A stretch of DNA of 64,000 bases, taken from assembly GCA_034509735.1 (NCBI GenBank), contig JACGWO010000010.1, positions 8,817,193 through 8,881,192 of the forward strand. Reading direction: 5' to 3'. Of this stretch, positions 50,048-60,760 are shown one piece after another; position 1 is the first letter of the stretch; every line of letters begins with the position of its first letter. The position numbers and the translations under genes are program-made. The stretch comes from Sesamum alatum (Eukaryota > Streptophyta > Magnoliopsida > Lamiales > Pedaliaceae). Under the pieces are notes generated by a model that was not told the DNA's origin, searched no databases, and saw only the letters and a list, made by a program, of their open reading frames with translations.

Positions 50048-50838
50048 TGTTGGTTGTTGGCCCATGTCCCCTTTTAAAGGCCCAAGCCCCGTGCCACCTG
50101 TTTGGCCCGTCCTGGAAGGCCAGGCCCAAAAGCCACTCAGCCCATGACTCGACCCGACCCGACCCATGAGCACTTAGGGTTTCTACAAGTTGTTCTCTTC
50201 ATCTGTTCAGTTTCAGTTTGCCTCCTTCAAGCCCTAAAACAGCCGCCCACTGTGATTCTTCTTCATCTGCTTGTCTTCCGTCGCCTCGGGTTCGCATCTG
50301 CCATGGTTTTCCCCAAAACCTCCTCTCCTCTCCAATCCTCGCCTATGGTAACTCTCTCTCTTTCGCACTACTTATACATCCGCCACCTTCATCTGAAAAA
50401 AAAAAAACTCGAAAAAATCACCTTGATCCATCTTTCTCTTCGTGAAATCGAAATTTGCTTCGTGCTCTTGTTCTGTTGTGTAGTCCTTTGTGGACCATGA
50501 ATTGCCTGTGTGGCTAAGGGGTGTGTTCCTCTCGTGCTTTGTGGTCAAGGTCCGTTGGTCCTAAGTGGACGGTGGAAGCCTGTGTGGGTTCTGGGCTCTG
50601 TTCAACCGGAGGGCCGCCGGCGTTTGGGTGGTCGGGGCATCTCCACTCTCGGATCAGGAAACCTGAGCCTTCCTTTGGTCTCAGTTTGTTCCTTTTTTTC
50701 TGTTTCATAACTATTTGCTAATCTCCCCTTTTATTATTTGTATGTATTTTGTTTAATATCCTTAATCCCGTTTGTAATAGTAAAGTAAAGTTCAGTGGTT
50801 CTAGTGTGTGTGTCACTGGAGGGTGTAAAAACCCAACA
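50048..50838 (+). repeat. 5' LTR of the gag-only element
   Basis: 791 bp, starts TGTTGGTTGTTGGCCC and ends GTGTAAAAACCCAACA. The first 130 bases hold four site II-type RGCCCA motifs and an exact telo-box complement TTAGGGTTT (50174-50182). A pyrimidine-rich leader follows, then an ATG frame (M-V-F-P-K-T-S-S-P-L-Q-S-S-P-M) running straight into GTAACTC, a plausible splice donor (about 50303-50350). Confidence 0.93.
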
Positions 50839-50839
50839 G

Positions 50840-50851
50840 TGGTATCAGAGC
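50840..50851 (+). other. Primer-binding site (initiator Met tRNA)
   Basis: TGGTATCAGAGC lies one base after the LTR end, an exact match to the usual plant Met-tRNA primer site. Confidence 0.92.
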
Positions 50852-51733
50852 CTCTGTGCTCTCGCTGGCCGTCGGAGGTTTGGTAAGAGTCATCCAATCC
50901 TTCCTTTTTTTTTTTTTTTTTTACTGCTTACAGTGTGTTCTGATAGCTTAAGTTCATAGTCTGCTTTGTGCTAGTATTTCGGCTGATATCCTGCTGCGTA
51001 CTGCTTGGTGTTAAAATCTGCTCATGTTAAAATCTGACCGTTGCTGAATCTCTTCTGCATAAAACTGCTTAGTACCAATAAACTGTTGCGTGCATCTTTT
51101 ACTGTGTGATATTGCTGAATATTTTATTTTTAAACAGACTGAGTGCTAAAATTTCTCTGAAACTTAGTGCTAAAACTTTCTTTGAAAAAGTTTGGTTTTA
51201 GTGCTAAACAAGTTGCTACTTTTTGTGTCTTTTTAGTGCTAGTGCAAAATTCAGTCTCTTTCGCTGGGTATTATTTTTCCTTTTGTGCATTTTGTTGTGT
51301 GTGCTTAGTGCACATTCTGAACTCGGCTTAGTGCTATTGTTTTACTTAGTGTATTTCTACTGCTTTGTGCAATATTCTGCGATTAAATTATTTCTGCTTT
51401 GTGCAAAAACATATATTAGTTTCCGTTGTTATTTAATTGCTTAGTGCTATTGGTAATCGGCTTTGTGCGATCCTGCTAAGTGCTTAACTCTGATATCTTG
51501 TTGATAAACTGCTGTTATAAATTGCCTGAGTGCTTTTTTTGGTGAATAATTGTTGATTCTGCTGTTATTATCACTTAGTGCATACTGCTCTTGACCTCGA
51601 CCAAACCCCTTCTCTATTCCTTCGCCTGGCTGGGCCCTTGAGGCTGTCGGGTATCTGGTTGAAGGTAGAGAAGGTTCCCCTTCTCTTTACTTGTTGTTTA
51701 AACTGCATCCGTTGGCTTTAAATCATCTTTGTG
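50852..51733 (+). other. Leader of the gag-only element with a repeated word
   Basis: An untranslated stretch of about 880 bases. It repeats short words of the form TTAGTGC or TTTGTGC more than a dozen times between about 50965 and 51590, with irregular spacing. A T run sits at about 50908-50922. Confidence 0.75.
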
Positions 51734-52555
51734 ATGGTTGTTTACAACATGCATCCGTTTGATGGAAAATCTGATTTCTCAATTTGGCAACAAAAAATGA
51801 GAGGTATCTTGATTCAACAAAAGGTTTTCAAAGCCATCGATGGCAAATATTCTAAAAATATTTCTGATGAAAAACGAATTGAAGCTGATGAGTATGCCTA
51901 TTCCTCCATTATCTTGAATTTGTCAGATTCTATGATTAGGAAGGTAGGTAAGCAAGAAACTGCTAAAAATCTGTGGGATAAGTTAGAAGAACTGTATACT
52001 GAGAATTCGTTGCCTAGCAAGCTTTTTCTACTTGAGAAATTTTTCCAGTATAAATTAGACTTGTCTAAAAACATTGAAGAAAATCTTGATGAGTTCACAA
52101 AACTTGTTCAGGACATTAAGTTAACAGGTGATAGGAATATTGATGATTATTCTTCTATTGTGCTTTTAAATGCCATTCCTGATTCATACAGTGATGTTAA
52201 AGCTGTCATTAAGTATGTCAGGGATCATGTCAATCTAGAAACTGTTGTGAACGAGTTAAAAAGTAAGGAGATGGACATTAAGGCTAACAAACATAGTCAA
52301 AACCAATTCGAAGTGAATTTTGTTAAAGGAAAGACTAGGAACTCAGGTTACAAACATAGGAGTAATAAATCTAAATCAAAAGATGATGAGAGTGAGGACG
52401 ATAAAAAGAAAGAAAAAAAGTGTTACAATTGTGGGATTAAAGGGCATTATATTAAGGATTGTAGGAAACCTAGAAAAGACAAAAGGAATAGAAATCATGA
52501 TAATGATGAAGAAACAAATGCTGTAATTGAAGATAGCAATGGAGACGTCTACTAA
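51734..52555 (+). CDS. Copia-type Gag protein of the gag-only element
   Basis: A complete 273-residue Gag. The N-terminus M-H-P-F-D-G-K-S-D-F-S-I-W resembles the start of copia gag polyproteins. A helical gag (UBN2-type) region spans about 10-190, including L-W-D-K-L-E-E-L-Y and L-N-A-I-P-D-S-Y. A lysine- and acid-rich linker leads to a CCHC zinc knuckle C-Y-N-C-G-I-K-G-H-Y-I-K-D-C at about 230-243 with all four ligands intact. Its role would be packaging of element RNA into virus-like particles. The frame has no break and stops at TAA; no protease follows. The ATG at 51734 is the first in frame; the one at 51749 could be used instead. Confidence 0.92.
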   Translation: MVVYNMHPFDGKSDFSIWQQKMRGILIQQKVFKAIDGKYSKNISDEKRIEADEYAYSSIILNLSDSMIRKVGKQETAKNLWDKLEELYTENSLPSKLFLLEKFFQYKLDLSKNIEENLDEFTKLVQDIKLTGDRNIDDYSSIVLLNAIPDSYSDVKAVIKYVRDHVNLETVVNELKSKEMDIKANKHSQNQFEVNFVKGKTRNSGYKHRSNKSKSKDDESEDDKKKEKKCYNCGIKGHYIKDCRKPRKDKRNRNHDNDEETNAVIEDSNGDVY

Positions 52556-52736
52556 TTTTACAGCTTCAGAATGTTTTGTTTTCTGTTTTTCCTTCTTTAC
52601 TAACCCAAAAACTTGCAAGTATGTTCTGTTGTTTTGCAGGTACTTCCCAGTGTCCAGGAGCAATAAGGCGATGATGAATAACCTGATCCGAATAAGGACT
52701 AGACCTTTTAAAAGGGTCCATGGTCCAAGGTAGAGA

Positions 52737-53525
52737 TGTTGATTGTTGGCCCATGTCCCCTTTTAAAGGCCCAAGCCCCATGCCACCTGTTTAGCCTGTC
52801 CTGGAAGGCCAGGCCCAAAAGTCACTCAGCCCATGACCCGACCCGACCCGACCTATGAGAACTTAGGGTTTCTACAAGTTGTTCTCTTCATCTGTTCAGT
52901 TAGCCTCCTCCAAGCCCTAAAACCGCTGCCCACTGTGATTCTTCTTCCTTTGTTTGTCTTCCATCGCCTCGGGTTCGCATCTGCCATGGTTTTCCCCAAA
53001 ACCTCCTCTCCTCTCCAATCCCCGCCTATGGTAACTCTCTCTCTTTCGCACTACTTATACATCCGCCACCTTCATCTGAAAAAAAAAAAAAAAAAACTCG
53101 AAAAAATCACCTTGATCCATCTTTCTCTTCGTGTAACCGAAATCTGCTTCGTGCTCTTGTTCTGTTGTGTAGTCCTTTGTGGACCGTGAATTGCCTGTGC
53201 GGCTAAGGGGTGTGTTCCTCTCGTGCTTTGTGGTCGAGGTCCGTTGGTCCTAAGTGGACGGTGGAAGCCTGTGTGGCTTCTGGGCTCTGTTCAACCGGAG
53301 GGCCGCCGGCGTTTGGGTGGCCGGGGCATCTCCACCCTTGGATCAGGAAACCTGAGCCTTCCTTTGGTCTCAGTTTGTTCCTTTTTTTCTGTTTCATAAC
53401 TGTTTGCTAATCTCCCCTTTTATTATTTGTATGTATGTTGTTTAATATCCTTAATCCCGTTTGTAATAGTAAAGTAAGGTTCAGTGGTTCTAGTGTGTGT
53501 CACTGGAGGGTGTAAAAACCCAACA
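52737..53525 (+). repeat. 3' LTR of the gag-only element
   Basis: 789 bp, starts TGTTGATTGTTGGCCC after a short purine stretch (AAGGTAGAGA) and ends with the same GTGTAAAAACCCAACA. The site II motifs, telo-box (52863-52871) and ATG-exon/donor arrangement are all retained. Confidence 0.93.
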
Positions 53526-53530
53526 ACTTA

Positions 53531-55195
53531 CACCGTCACACCAAATTTTAGAATTACCAAAAGTGTCCTTATATATCAATATTATTTACTATTATAAAGG
53601 AAAGATATGTTATAGATACAATATGATGATTTTGATACCTGCTATACCAATTTTTTAGAATACCTATAATACCCTTGCCATAATACATATTCAAGTGGGT
53701 CGAAATTGACTATAATTTAAACCCATTAATCATTTATCACTTATCTTCAATTAACCGTGAATTTCCACCTTTGCTTCCACTCTCCCACTCCTTTCTTAAC
53801 TAATTGCACACAATTATCTCTTAAACTTCTCCTCTAAAGTAGTTGTGCCAGCAAGAAACTATCTACCAAATAAAACTCAACATGAAACCTACGACAATAG
53901 TGAAGATGACTTTATGAGGGAGGCAAAAAAAACATGGACCCTGATGAAGAGTTATACAAGAAGAAAAAGTTCTACAAACTCATCCATTATCCTTCCTTCA
54001 TAACTAAAGAAAGTTAAAGCTTTTCAATACATTTTTCCTATATATATGTCAACCAAATAAGTTTTTTATGATCTTTATTATTGATTTTGTAGAATTCTAT
54101 GTATTTGAATAAGTATTGCTAAATTTTGTTCTCAATCATTAGTGTAGGTGATGGGATTGTCGTTCGGGTCGGGTTGATGGCGGGTTGGAAGCACATGATG
54201 AAGTACCGGAACAAGAATCGTCTCGCAAGGTTCAATATTTTTTTTTTCCTGGCTCGAAATTATTTTTTTGCGTTATCAATTTTTGAAGTAAATGTTAGTA
54301 ATGTTTATTGTAGAACTTCTATTTTTAGCTCTGTTTTATGTTCTTATTTTCTAAGTACCGTTTATTTTCAATTTGATTTTAACATCTGTTTTGGCTGCTA
54401 CGATATTCCAGTAATTTGATTGCTTGAGTGTTAATGACTTGATATTTTGGAAAGTACTTTCTTCTTCTTATTTTTTTATATATTTATTTTGGTGGAGTGC
54501 CTAGACTATCATAACTATTATTGAAATTTTGATTTTTTGTTTGTGTGGACAGACAATTAATGTTAAATTGCTAACTCACTCAATATGGATGACCTGAAGA
54601 AAATTTGTGGTGAAACCTTTCCATACTAGATATAACTTCCCGTGTATGAGCTGGTTAAAATATTTTTTCAGAGAATTTTCTTTCGGGTTAGAACCGAAAG
54701 TAAACATTGGTATGGATATCTGATGGAAAATAATAATTTTTTCTTGGACCATTTGTTTCCCTTTTTAATATTCTGGTGTTCAAATTGTTGGAGATATATT
54801 TTTTTTTTCTTTAAATATAACAAATATGGGTACAATGCTATTGATGTTGCTTTTATCTTACAAATAGACATAATTAAGAAGTAAGTTTTCCTTTTGAATT
54901 AGATTGTTCAGATTAATTCTAAATCTTTAAGGAAGAATATGATGTTTAAATGTGAACAAAAGCTCTCTCTTAGGTGTAAGTCATTTTTTCATGTATGTTT
55001 TACTTTTTTCTTGCTTCAAACATGAAAAAATAATTACTATGAAACAAATGTATTAAGGAAGTATATAATCACTATGAACAATGAACATAATGATGGGAGG
55101 CTATAACATGACATAATTGAGATAATTTAGCTTCACAATTTTGTTTGTGCCTCTTGCATTTTCCATTTTGTTTCTAATTCATTTCTTATGCACAT
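53531..55195. other. Intergenic AT-rich DNA
   Basis: Nothing recognised apart from the first 120 bases, which look like a continuation of the Helitron-like repeat at 49940. Short chance frames only. Confidence 0.35.
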
Positions 55196-55205
55196 TTTTA
55201 GTAAA

Positions 55206-55603
55206 GGGTAAATTAAATCTATTTCCTTTGAGATTTGACATAATTATAAATACTTCCCTGAGTTTTGTAATTTTCAACCAAAGGCCCAAAATTGACCATT
55301 TTGCTCTTGATTTTTTTTTTGTTAAATTATAGAAAAATCAGTCATGGCAAATTGCATTATTAACTTCTATATGTAAAAAACTTAAGAACCTCTCCTTGCG
55401 CATTGTAGTCCAAAAAAATTCAAAGAATTTTAAAAATTAAATAAAATGCATAAGGACATTTTGGTCAGTTCATCCATAAAAATGATGGAAATGGGTTATT
55501 TGTTAGATGGTTACAAACCTCAGGAGGGTATTATAATTTTTCAAACAACGAAGGTGTATTTGTAATGTTGCCAAATCTTAGGAAAAATAGTTGTAATTTA
55601 CCC
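55206..55603. mobile_element. Foldback MULE MITE, family 2, copy B
   Basis: Begins GGGTAAATTAAATC and ends TTGTAATTTACCC, with long inverted arms. A perfect 10-base direct repeat TTTTAGTAAA flanks it (55196-55205 and 55604-55613), fitting a 9- to 10-bp MULE target duplication. The interior closely matches 38700-39122. Confidence 0.88.
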
Positions 55604-55872
55604 TTTTAGTAAATTATCATTACTTTATGGTCATGGTTCTAGTGTATTATTAAAAGGATTAAGAATGCTTTATATCTTATTGACCTTAAATGAAAATGAA
55701 ATTTGAAGGTCACTTGAGCTTTGCAAGCTTTATTGATGGTAGAAGGGCAAATTGTCATCGGGGTACATACTTATACAAACTCAAGTTAGGATGTTGGACT
55801 TCCTCAACCTGAAGTTAAGAATTTTTGACCTAGCACATCCAAAAAAAAAAAATGTATCTGGATTTTTATTTT

Positions 55873-56368
55873 GGGTTAATTATACTTGGACCCCTTTTAA
55901 AAATGCAAAATTACACTTTTTCCTAAAGAAGTTTTAAAATTACATCTACACCCCCTCTGAAAATTCACCGTTTATACCAGACCTTCTTTCATCAAGGTTT
56001 TGATGGAAAATGTTGACGTCAACAAAAATAATTACATAATTTTTCAATTTTGCCTCTCATTTATATTTTCATGTATAATTTTGTACTTATAAGGGAAAAA
56101 ATGCAATAATGTTAACCACACTTCATATGTATATATTGCATTTATCCTCTTATAAATATAAAAATATACATGAAAATATTAAATGAGAGGCAAAATTGAA
56201 AATTTATATAATTATTTTGTTGCAGTAGCACTTCCGATCAAAACCTCAACGGAAAAAGGTCAAGTGTAAATGATAAATTCTCGGAGAGGGTGTAAGTGTA
56301 ATTTCAAAACTTTATTGGGAGAAAGTGTAATTTCACATTTTTAGAGGGAGTCTATGTGTAATTAACCC
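55873..56368. mobile_element. Foldback MULE MITE, family 1, copy B
   Basis: Starts GGGTTAATTATACTTGGACC and ends AATTAACCC. It is palindromic over most of its 496 bp and closely matches 37287-37784. Flanks TTTTATTTT and TTTTTATTT agree after one T slip, consistent with a 9-bp target duplication in a T-rich site. Confidence 0.82.
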
Positions 56369-56532
56369 TTTTTATTTTTGTTTTATTTTTTTTACTTTTA
56401 GTCCAGCATTTGTAACCTTATTAAGGAACATGAAGTTGATTATAAACCATGCAATGTATTGCTATGGGTATATTGATGTTTATTCTTTTTGCTTTTGGTC
56501 AAGTTTAATGTTGGAGGTATGTTATCCGTAAC

Positions 56533-56590
56533 TTTTTTTTTTAAGTAAAAGTGATAAAATATTATTAAATATTGAAATAAATCTGTTACA
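56533..56590 (-). mobile_element. tRNA-derived SINE, copy 3, 5'-truncated to 58 bp
   Basis: On the minus strand this equals the last part of SINE copies 1 and 2 ('attgtaa-agatttatttca', 'taataatatt', then an A tail). Direct repeats ATCCGTAAC (56524-56532) and ATCCGTTAC (56591-56599) flank it with one mismatch, so the truncation happened at insertion. Confidence 0.75.
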
Positions 56591-56599
56591 ATCCGTTAC

Positions 56600-57140
56600 T
56601 CATGGGTATTAACACCTTCTAGAATTACAGGGGATAGACTCCAGATACAAAGTATTTGTCTATATATCGGTGCTCTGACATATCCTACGACTTGTTAATA
56701 CCACATTGAACCTTCTTTATGGGATCTCCTAAAAGGTTGGGTAGCTATTGTAGATATGTCATTGATGGGTTTTTGAGTCCCATCCCCAATATGGATTTTT
56801 GTATTAATGACATATCTAATCCTTTGGTCAAAGGATGAACCACCTTGTCCTTTGTTCCCACAAGTTAATGTCTATTACTTGTTCGACACTAATTTTTTTA
56901 TAGACTTAAGTCTAACTTAGATGTGTCTTTTGATGTTGTTTACGACTCCGAATCTTTGTAATTGTGATTTGACTATTACAATGTACAACAATAGGTGAAA
57001 GACGTTGGCTTACAATGAGAAGTTGTAATAACAACCCATACAATCATTCAGCCTCGGTTCCAGTCGTATCCAACGCACATAACTAGATTTCAAAAGTAGA
57101 TCGAGTTATCAAAGTCTGTTTTGCAGACTTCCAAGAGAGA
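56600..57140 (-). repeat. Probable 3' end or LTR of the copia derivative
   Basis: Sequence downstream (minus strand) of the RNase H-like end. It resembles copia 3' sequence in composition, but no LTR boundaries or second copy were found. Confidence 0.3.
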
Positions 57141-57146
57141 GCACCC

Positions 57147-58663
57147 CTAGTTAAGGTAAAACCCATTACTCCAGGAATTTTTGGCTATCCAGCTAGCATC
57201 ACTATATCCCTCAAGAACTGTAAGGAATCTGTCATAGTGAATGGCCAGTGACACTGTGCCCTTAAGGTACCTCACCCTATCCAAAGCTCCCGAATGGGTT
57301 TTATCTGGAGAATTAGTGTATCTAACCAGCTTCGAGACAGAAAATGATATATCTGCTCTTGAGTCATTTGCTAAATATTGCAAACTCCCAATTCACATGG
57401 AATATCTTAGTTGTGCTATCAACATACCACTTTCATTTTTGAACAAAGCCATAGAACGATCATATGGTGTCTTTGCAATTCTACAATTTTGATAGCCAAA
57501 TTTCTTAATTATCTTCTCAACGTAGTGAAACTGAGAAATGGCTATACCATCCATTGACGACCTGATAAGACACAAAAGGTGATTTATCAACACAAACGTG
57601 CATATTTGCTCCAGTGTTAATCAACCAGTCAAATGGTTCATAAACAGTCAGGAGTTCGGATTGTATAGAAACATACATTCAGTTGCTCTTAAGGTGCTAG
57701 CACCACCTACTACCATGTTGACAACTGTCTGCCCAATCTTGGCATTTTTAGTAGGACAATCCTTGGCCTACTGTCCAACCTGCTCACAGTTCCATCAGGG
57801 TTTATTTGCTCTTGGTTTTTGGTTTTTGTTGATCTTGCATTTATTAATGTTTTTTTAGTTCGTGTTCACATTATTCACTTTCTTCTTCCTAATTATTAAG
57901 TTATCCCTAGGCTGATGCTCAACTGGCATCTTATGAGTCTGATTTCTGTGCTCTTTTTCTATGCTAATAGCAACCATAAGATCATCCAGAGACAGTTTTC
58001 TTTCTGATTGTTGAGTGTCATGCCAAAACTTTTCCAAGATTTAGAAAATTTATCCACTATGGACATGACCGGAAACTTCTCATGGAGCTTCATCTCTGCA
58101 ATGAGCATGCTATAGATTGATAATCTCAATTGTATGTTCAGTTACAGATCTTCACTCAACCATCTGATACCTCATTAACTTGGAAATAGAATACACATTC
58201 GAGTCATTGCTCTTCAGTATTATATTTCCTATCTAACTCATCACATAACGATTTTGCAGTGTATGAGTCGGAACAATAGATGTCAAAGAGCGTATTTAAC
58301 ATTGCTGACAAAATAGCCCCTCGACGTACCTGATCTCGCTCAGTCCACTACACAATTTCATCAGTTTTGGGATCTATATCAGTTGGTTCAGGTCTAGTCA
58401 CTAGAATCACCGACAAAAGTCATTTCATCATCAACCATATTTTCATCCAATGTTGCCAACATTTGAAAATTTGGCACAAAACTTATTGGAAGGCCGGACA
58501 AGTCGACCTTTAGTGTAATAGGAATAGCGACAGAAACAAGCGTCGGCCATTTTAATAATTGAAACAAAAAGTAAACAAGACTTTTAATCTTGAAATCCGA
58601 TTTCAATTTCAAAAATAGCAATTGAAAAACCGAGCTCCCTTCCAACCAAATTTGATTTTTCAA
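57147..58663 (-). pseudogene. Copia element, internal-deletion derivative
   Basis: Minus-strand blocks run from a Gag N-terminus (about 58560-58390), through Gag (58390-57855, with R-K-L-S-L-D-D-L-M and several stops), a CCHC knuckle with a stop between Q and A-K-D-C-P (about 57790), and the start of protease (D-W-L-I-N-T-G-A near 57625), straight into the end of reverse transcriptase/RNase H (H-Y-V-E-K-I-I-K-K-F-G-Y near 57520; Y-S-D-A-S-W-I near 57180). Most of protease, all of integrase and most of reverse transcriptase are missing, and the junction is at about 57548. The protease motif reads NTGA where DTGA is expected. It is dead in every domain. Confidence 0.78.
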
Positions 58664-58679
58664 AACACTATAATTTCTT

Positions 58680-59306
58680 CAAGATTAATGAAAAAAGTTC
58701 AAGCAATCATAGTACAATTCTGAAAATACAATCAAATAATAACATTTTTGGAAATCAATTTCGCAAAACAAACACGTTGGAACAATAGTAAATCAGTTAG
58801 ATATGCTGTTATTACATAAATATAAATCGAAAACTTACAGAAATATAAATCGCCACATAAATGCAGGAGTTTCAGGCTTTACATTAAAACAGAATTTAAA
58901 CAACTTTAAACCTGAAACTGTTCTTTGTTAACTAAAAATAAAAATCGATTTATGTTAAACCCAGATAATTCAAATTGTTTTTGCTGCAAAAGTATATACT
59001 AAGACATTTACATTCACCCTAACGCCCGCATCTGAGAGCCAGGCCGAGCGAGCAGTGTCACGTGTTTGGGGCAACCCCATATTCGCTCTAGTCTCCATAA
59101 CACTTCAAACATCTTTTGAACCTTAAACTTAATATAGGAGTTTATCTACTACATAAACTTTCAATGTGGGACAAGAATGAGTGTGAAACACTCACCCCAC
59201 ATCCAACTTAGATACACATCAGGGCCCAAAATTTTCCCATCAGGTTCCTATGTAGGACACATCACTTCTCTTCATTTCTACTCTATCTAATATATAAATT
59301 CACCAT
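58680..59306. other. Flank of the copia derivative
   Basis: No gene. Possibly leader or LTR sequence of the copia element (minus strand), but no LTR pair could be recognised. Confidence 0.3.
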
Positions 59307-59314
59307 GTATTGAC

Positions 59315-59922
59315 TAGGGGTGGCAATCCAACCCGAACTTGATAAAACCAGCCCCTGATGGGGCGGGTCTGGGTCCAAAAAATTGAATACGGGGCGGGTA
59401 GCGGGTCCGAGGCAGTTCCCGGGTCCTTAAGGACCCGCCCGGTTTATATATATATTTCTTTTACTTTATCATGATAATAAATAATTAATAAAATATTATA
59501 TCATTTAATTTATTTATTGTTAGGTACTTGTTAAATAATTGATGAATTGAAAAATTATCCAACAATACTTAACGATGAGGAAGACGAAGAAGTAGTTACT
59601 AATGTATAATCGATATGAATTATTTGGGTTATTTTATTATGATCAATTTATTTGTGCTTGGACATCTTTTTTTACTTGAATTTGAGTTAGATCATGAACA
59701 ATTTTATTTGTAATTGATATATTATATTTTTTTTCTTTTTAATTTGTAGAACAAATGAAAAAAATAAAATAATCGAGTCTACCGAGTTAGACCCGCCCCG
59801 ACGAGTTTTGTGCTGGGACGGGAAAATGTTAAAAAATAACCAGGGTGGGGTGGGTCCCGGGTCCTTTCCGGAGTTGGCGGGACAGGTCCGGGTCCACCAA
59901 ACTTGCCCCCTTACCACCCCTA
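59315..59922 (+). mobile_element. hAT-type MITE with GC-rich ends, copy B
   Basis: Ends TAGGGGTGGCAA and TTACCACCCCTA are inverted. 8-bp flanks GTATTGAC (59307-59314) and AAATTGAC (59923-59930) agree at 6 of 8 positions, fitting an hAT target duplication. GC-rich arms of about 100 bp surround an AT-rich centre. Copy A lies at 42967-43522 in the opposite orientation. Confidence 0.82.
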
Positions 59923-60321
59923 AAATTGACATCCATATTTTAAATTAATTTTTATTACAAAGTAGCAATATTATCATACCGATTACAACAACGGGTGCAT
60001 GGGGATTTCTTGCTGAGCATAAAGTTGCATTTGCATGTAGCAAAGGGCTTAGGTTTGAATGTTGACCATAGGATATTTGGTTGCAAATATGAGTTTTTAT
60101 ATGATGTTTTGTGATCGTTTATGTCATACTCTTGTGTTTTGGTGTAAATGAAAGTTTCGGTCCCATCGTTTCTTCAATTTCTTATTCAAAAAGAAAAGAA
60201 AACTATTAGTCTTTTCATGGAATTATTAGAAAAAAGACTGAAAATGTATGATACTTTTGAATTGTTGAACTAAATATGCTTGTTCCGCAAAGTTCGGGGC
60301 TACAAATAAAATTTTATTTTG

Positions 60322-60432
60322 GATAAATTATAATGACATCTCTTGAGGTTAGATCAAAATACACAAATATTCTCTGTTTTTGTTAAAATTACAATAATAT
60401 CCCCTGAAACTACCCACCTTTGACTTTGTTAC
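60322..60432. repeat. Fragment of foldback MITE family 2
   Basis: GGATAAATTATAATGACATC followed by 'cttgaggtta' and ending GTTACCC resembles one arm of the family at 55206. Only about 110 bases remain. Confidence 0.45.
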
Positions 60433-60760
60433 CCTTTTTTTTTTTCTACAATTAACTTATTTGAAAAAACTATTTTTCTTCGACATTTTCTGTTGTAAAT
60501 ATTTCTGTTTTTTTTTTTTCTCCTCATTGAGATAAGTTGTACCCTGTCTCCAACCTTTCTATGCCTCCTCATCCGACGACAACAAAAAACGCTGGAAAGT
60601 TCCCAACGTTTTTCGGTCTCATTTGACAGCACAATAAATGCTGGGAAGAAACCAACATTTTTTGTCGCTTTTTTTTTTTCTTTTAAAGTATATTTGATTG
60701 GAGAGAAAAGTGAAAGTACAGAAAAAGTAAAAATAAAAATGATGTATAAAAAAAAAATTA

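Larger units (their letters stand above)
50048..53525 (+). mobile_element. TR-GAG type gag-only LTR retrotransposon, complete
   Basis: Two LTRs (50048-50838 and 52737-53525) flank a 1.9-kb interior that holds a primer-binding site, a long leader and one gag gene. Protease, integrase and reverse transcriptase are all absent. A perfect 5-bp target duplication ACTTA lies at 50043-50047 and 53526-53530. The LTRs differ by scattered changes, mostly transitions, plus small indels, so the insertion is not brand new but not old. It should depend on proteins from an autonomous copia element. Confidence 0.93.

Noticed and set aside
50102..50500. 132-residue frame in the 5' LTR and a similar one in the 3' LTR
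   Set aside because: It passes through the motif-rich promoter-like part and a probable intron; its two copies differ by indels, and no protein family is apparent.
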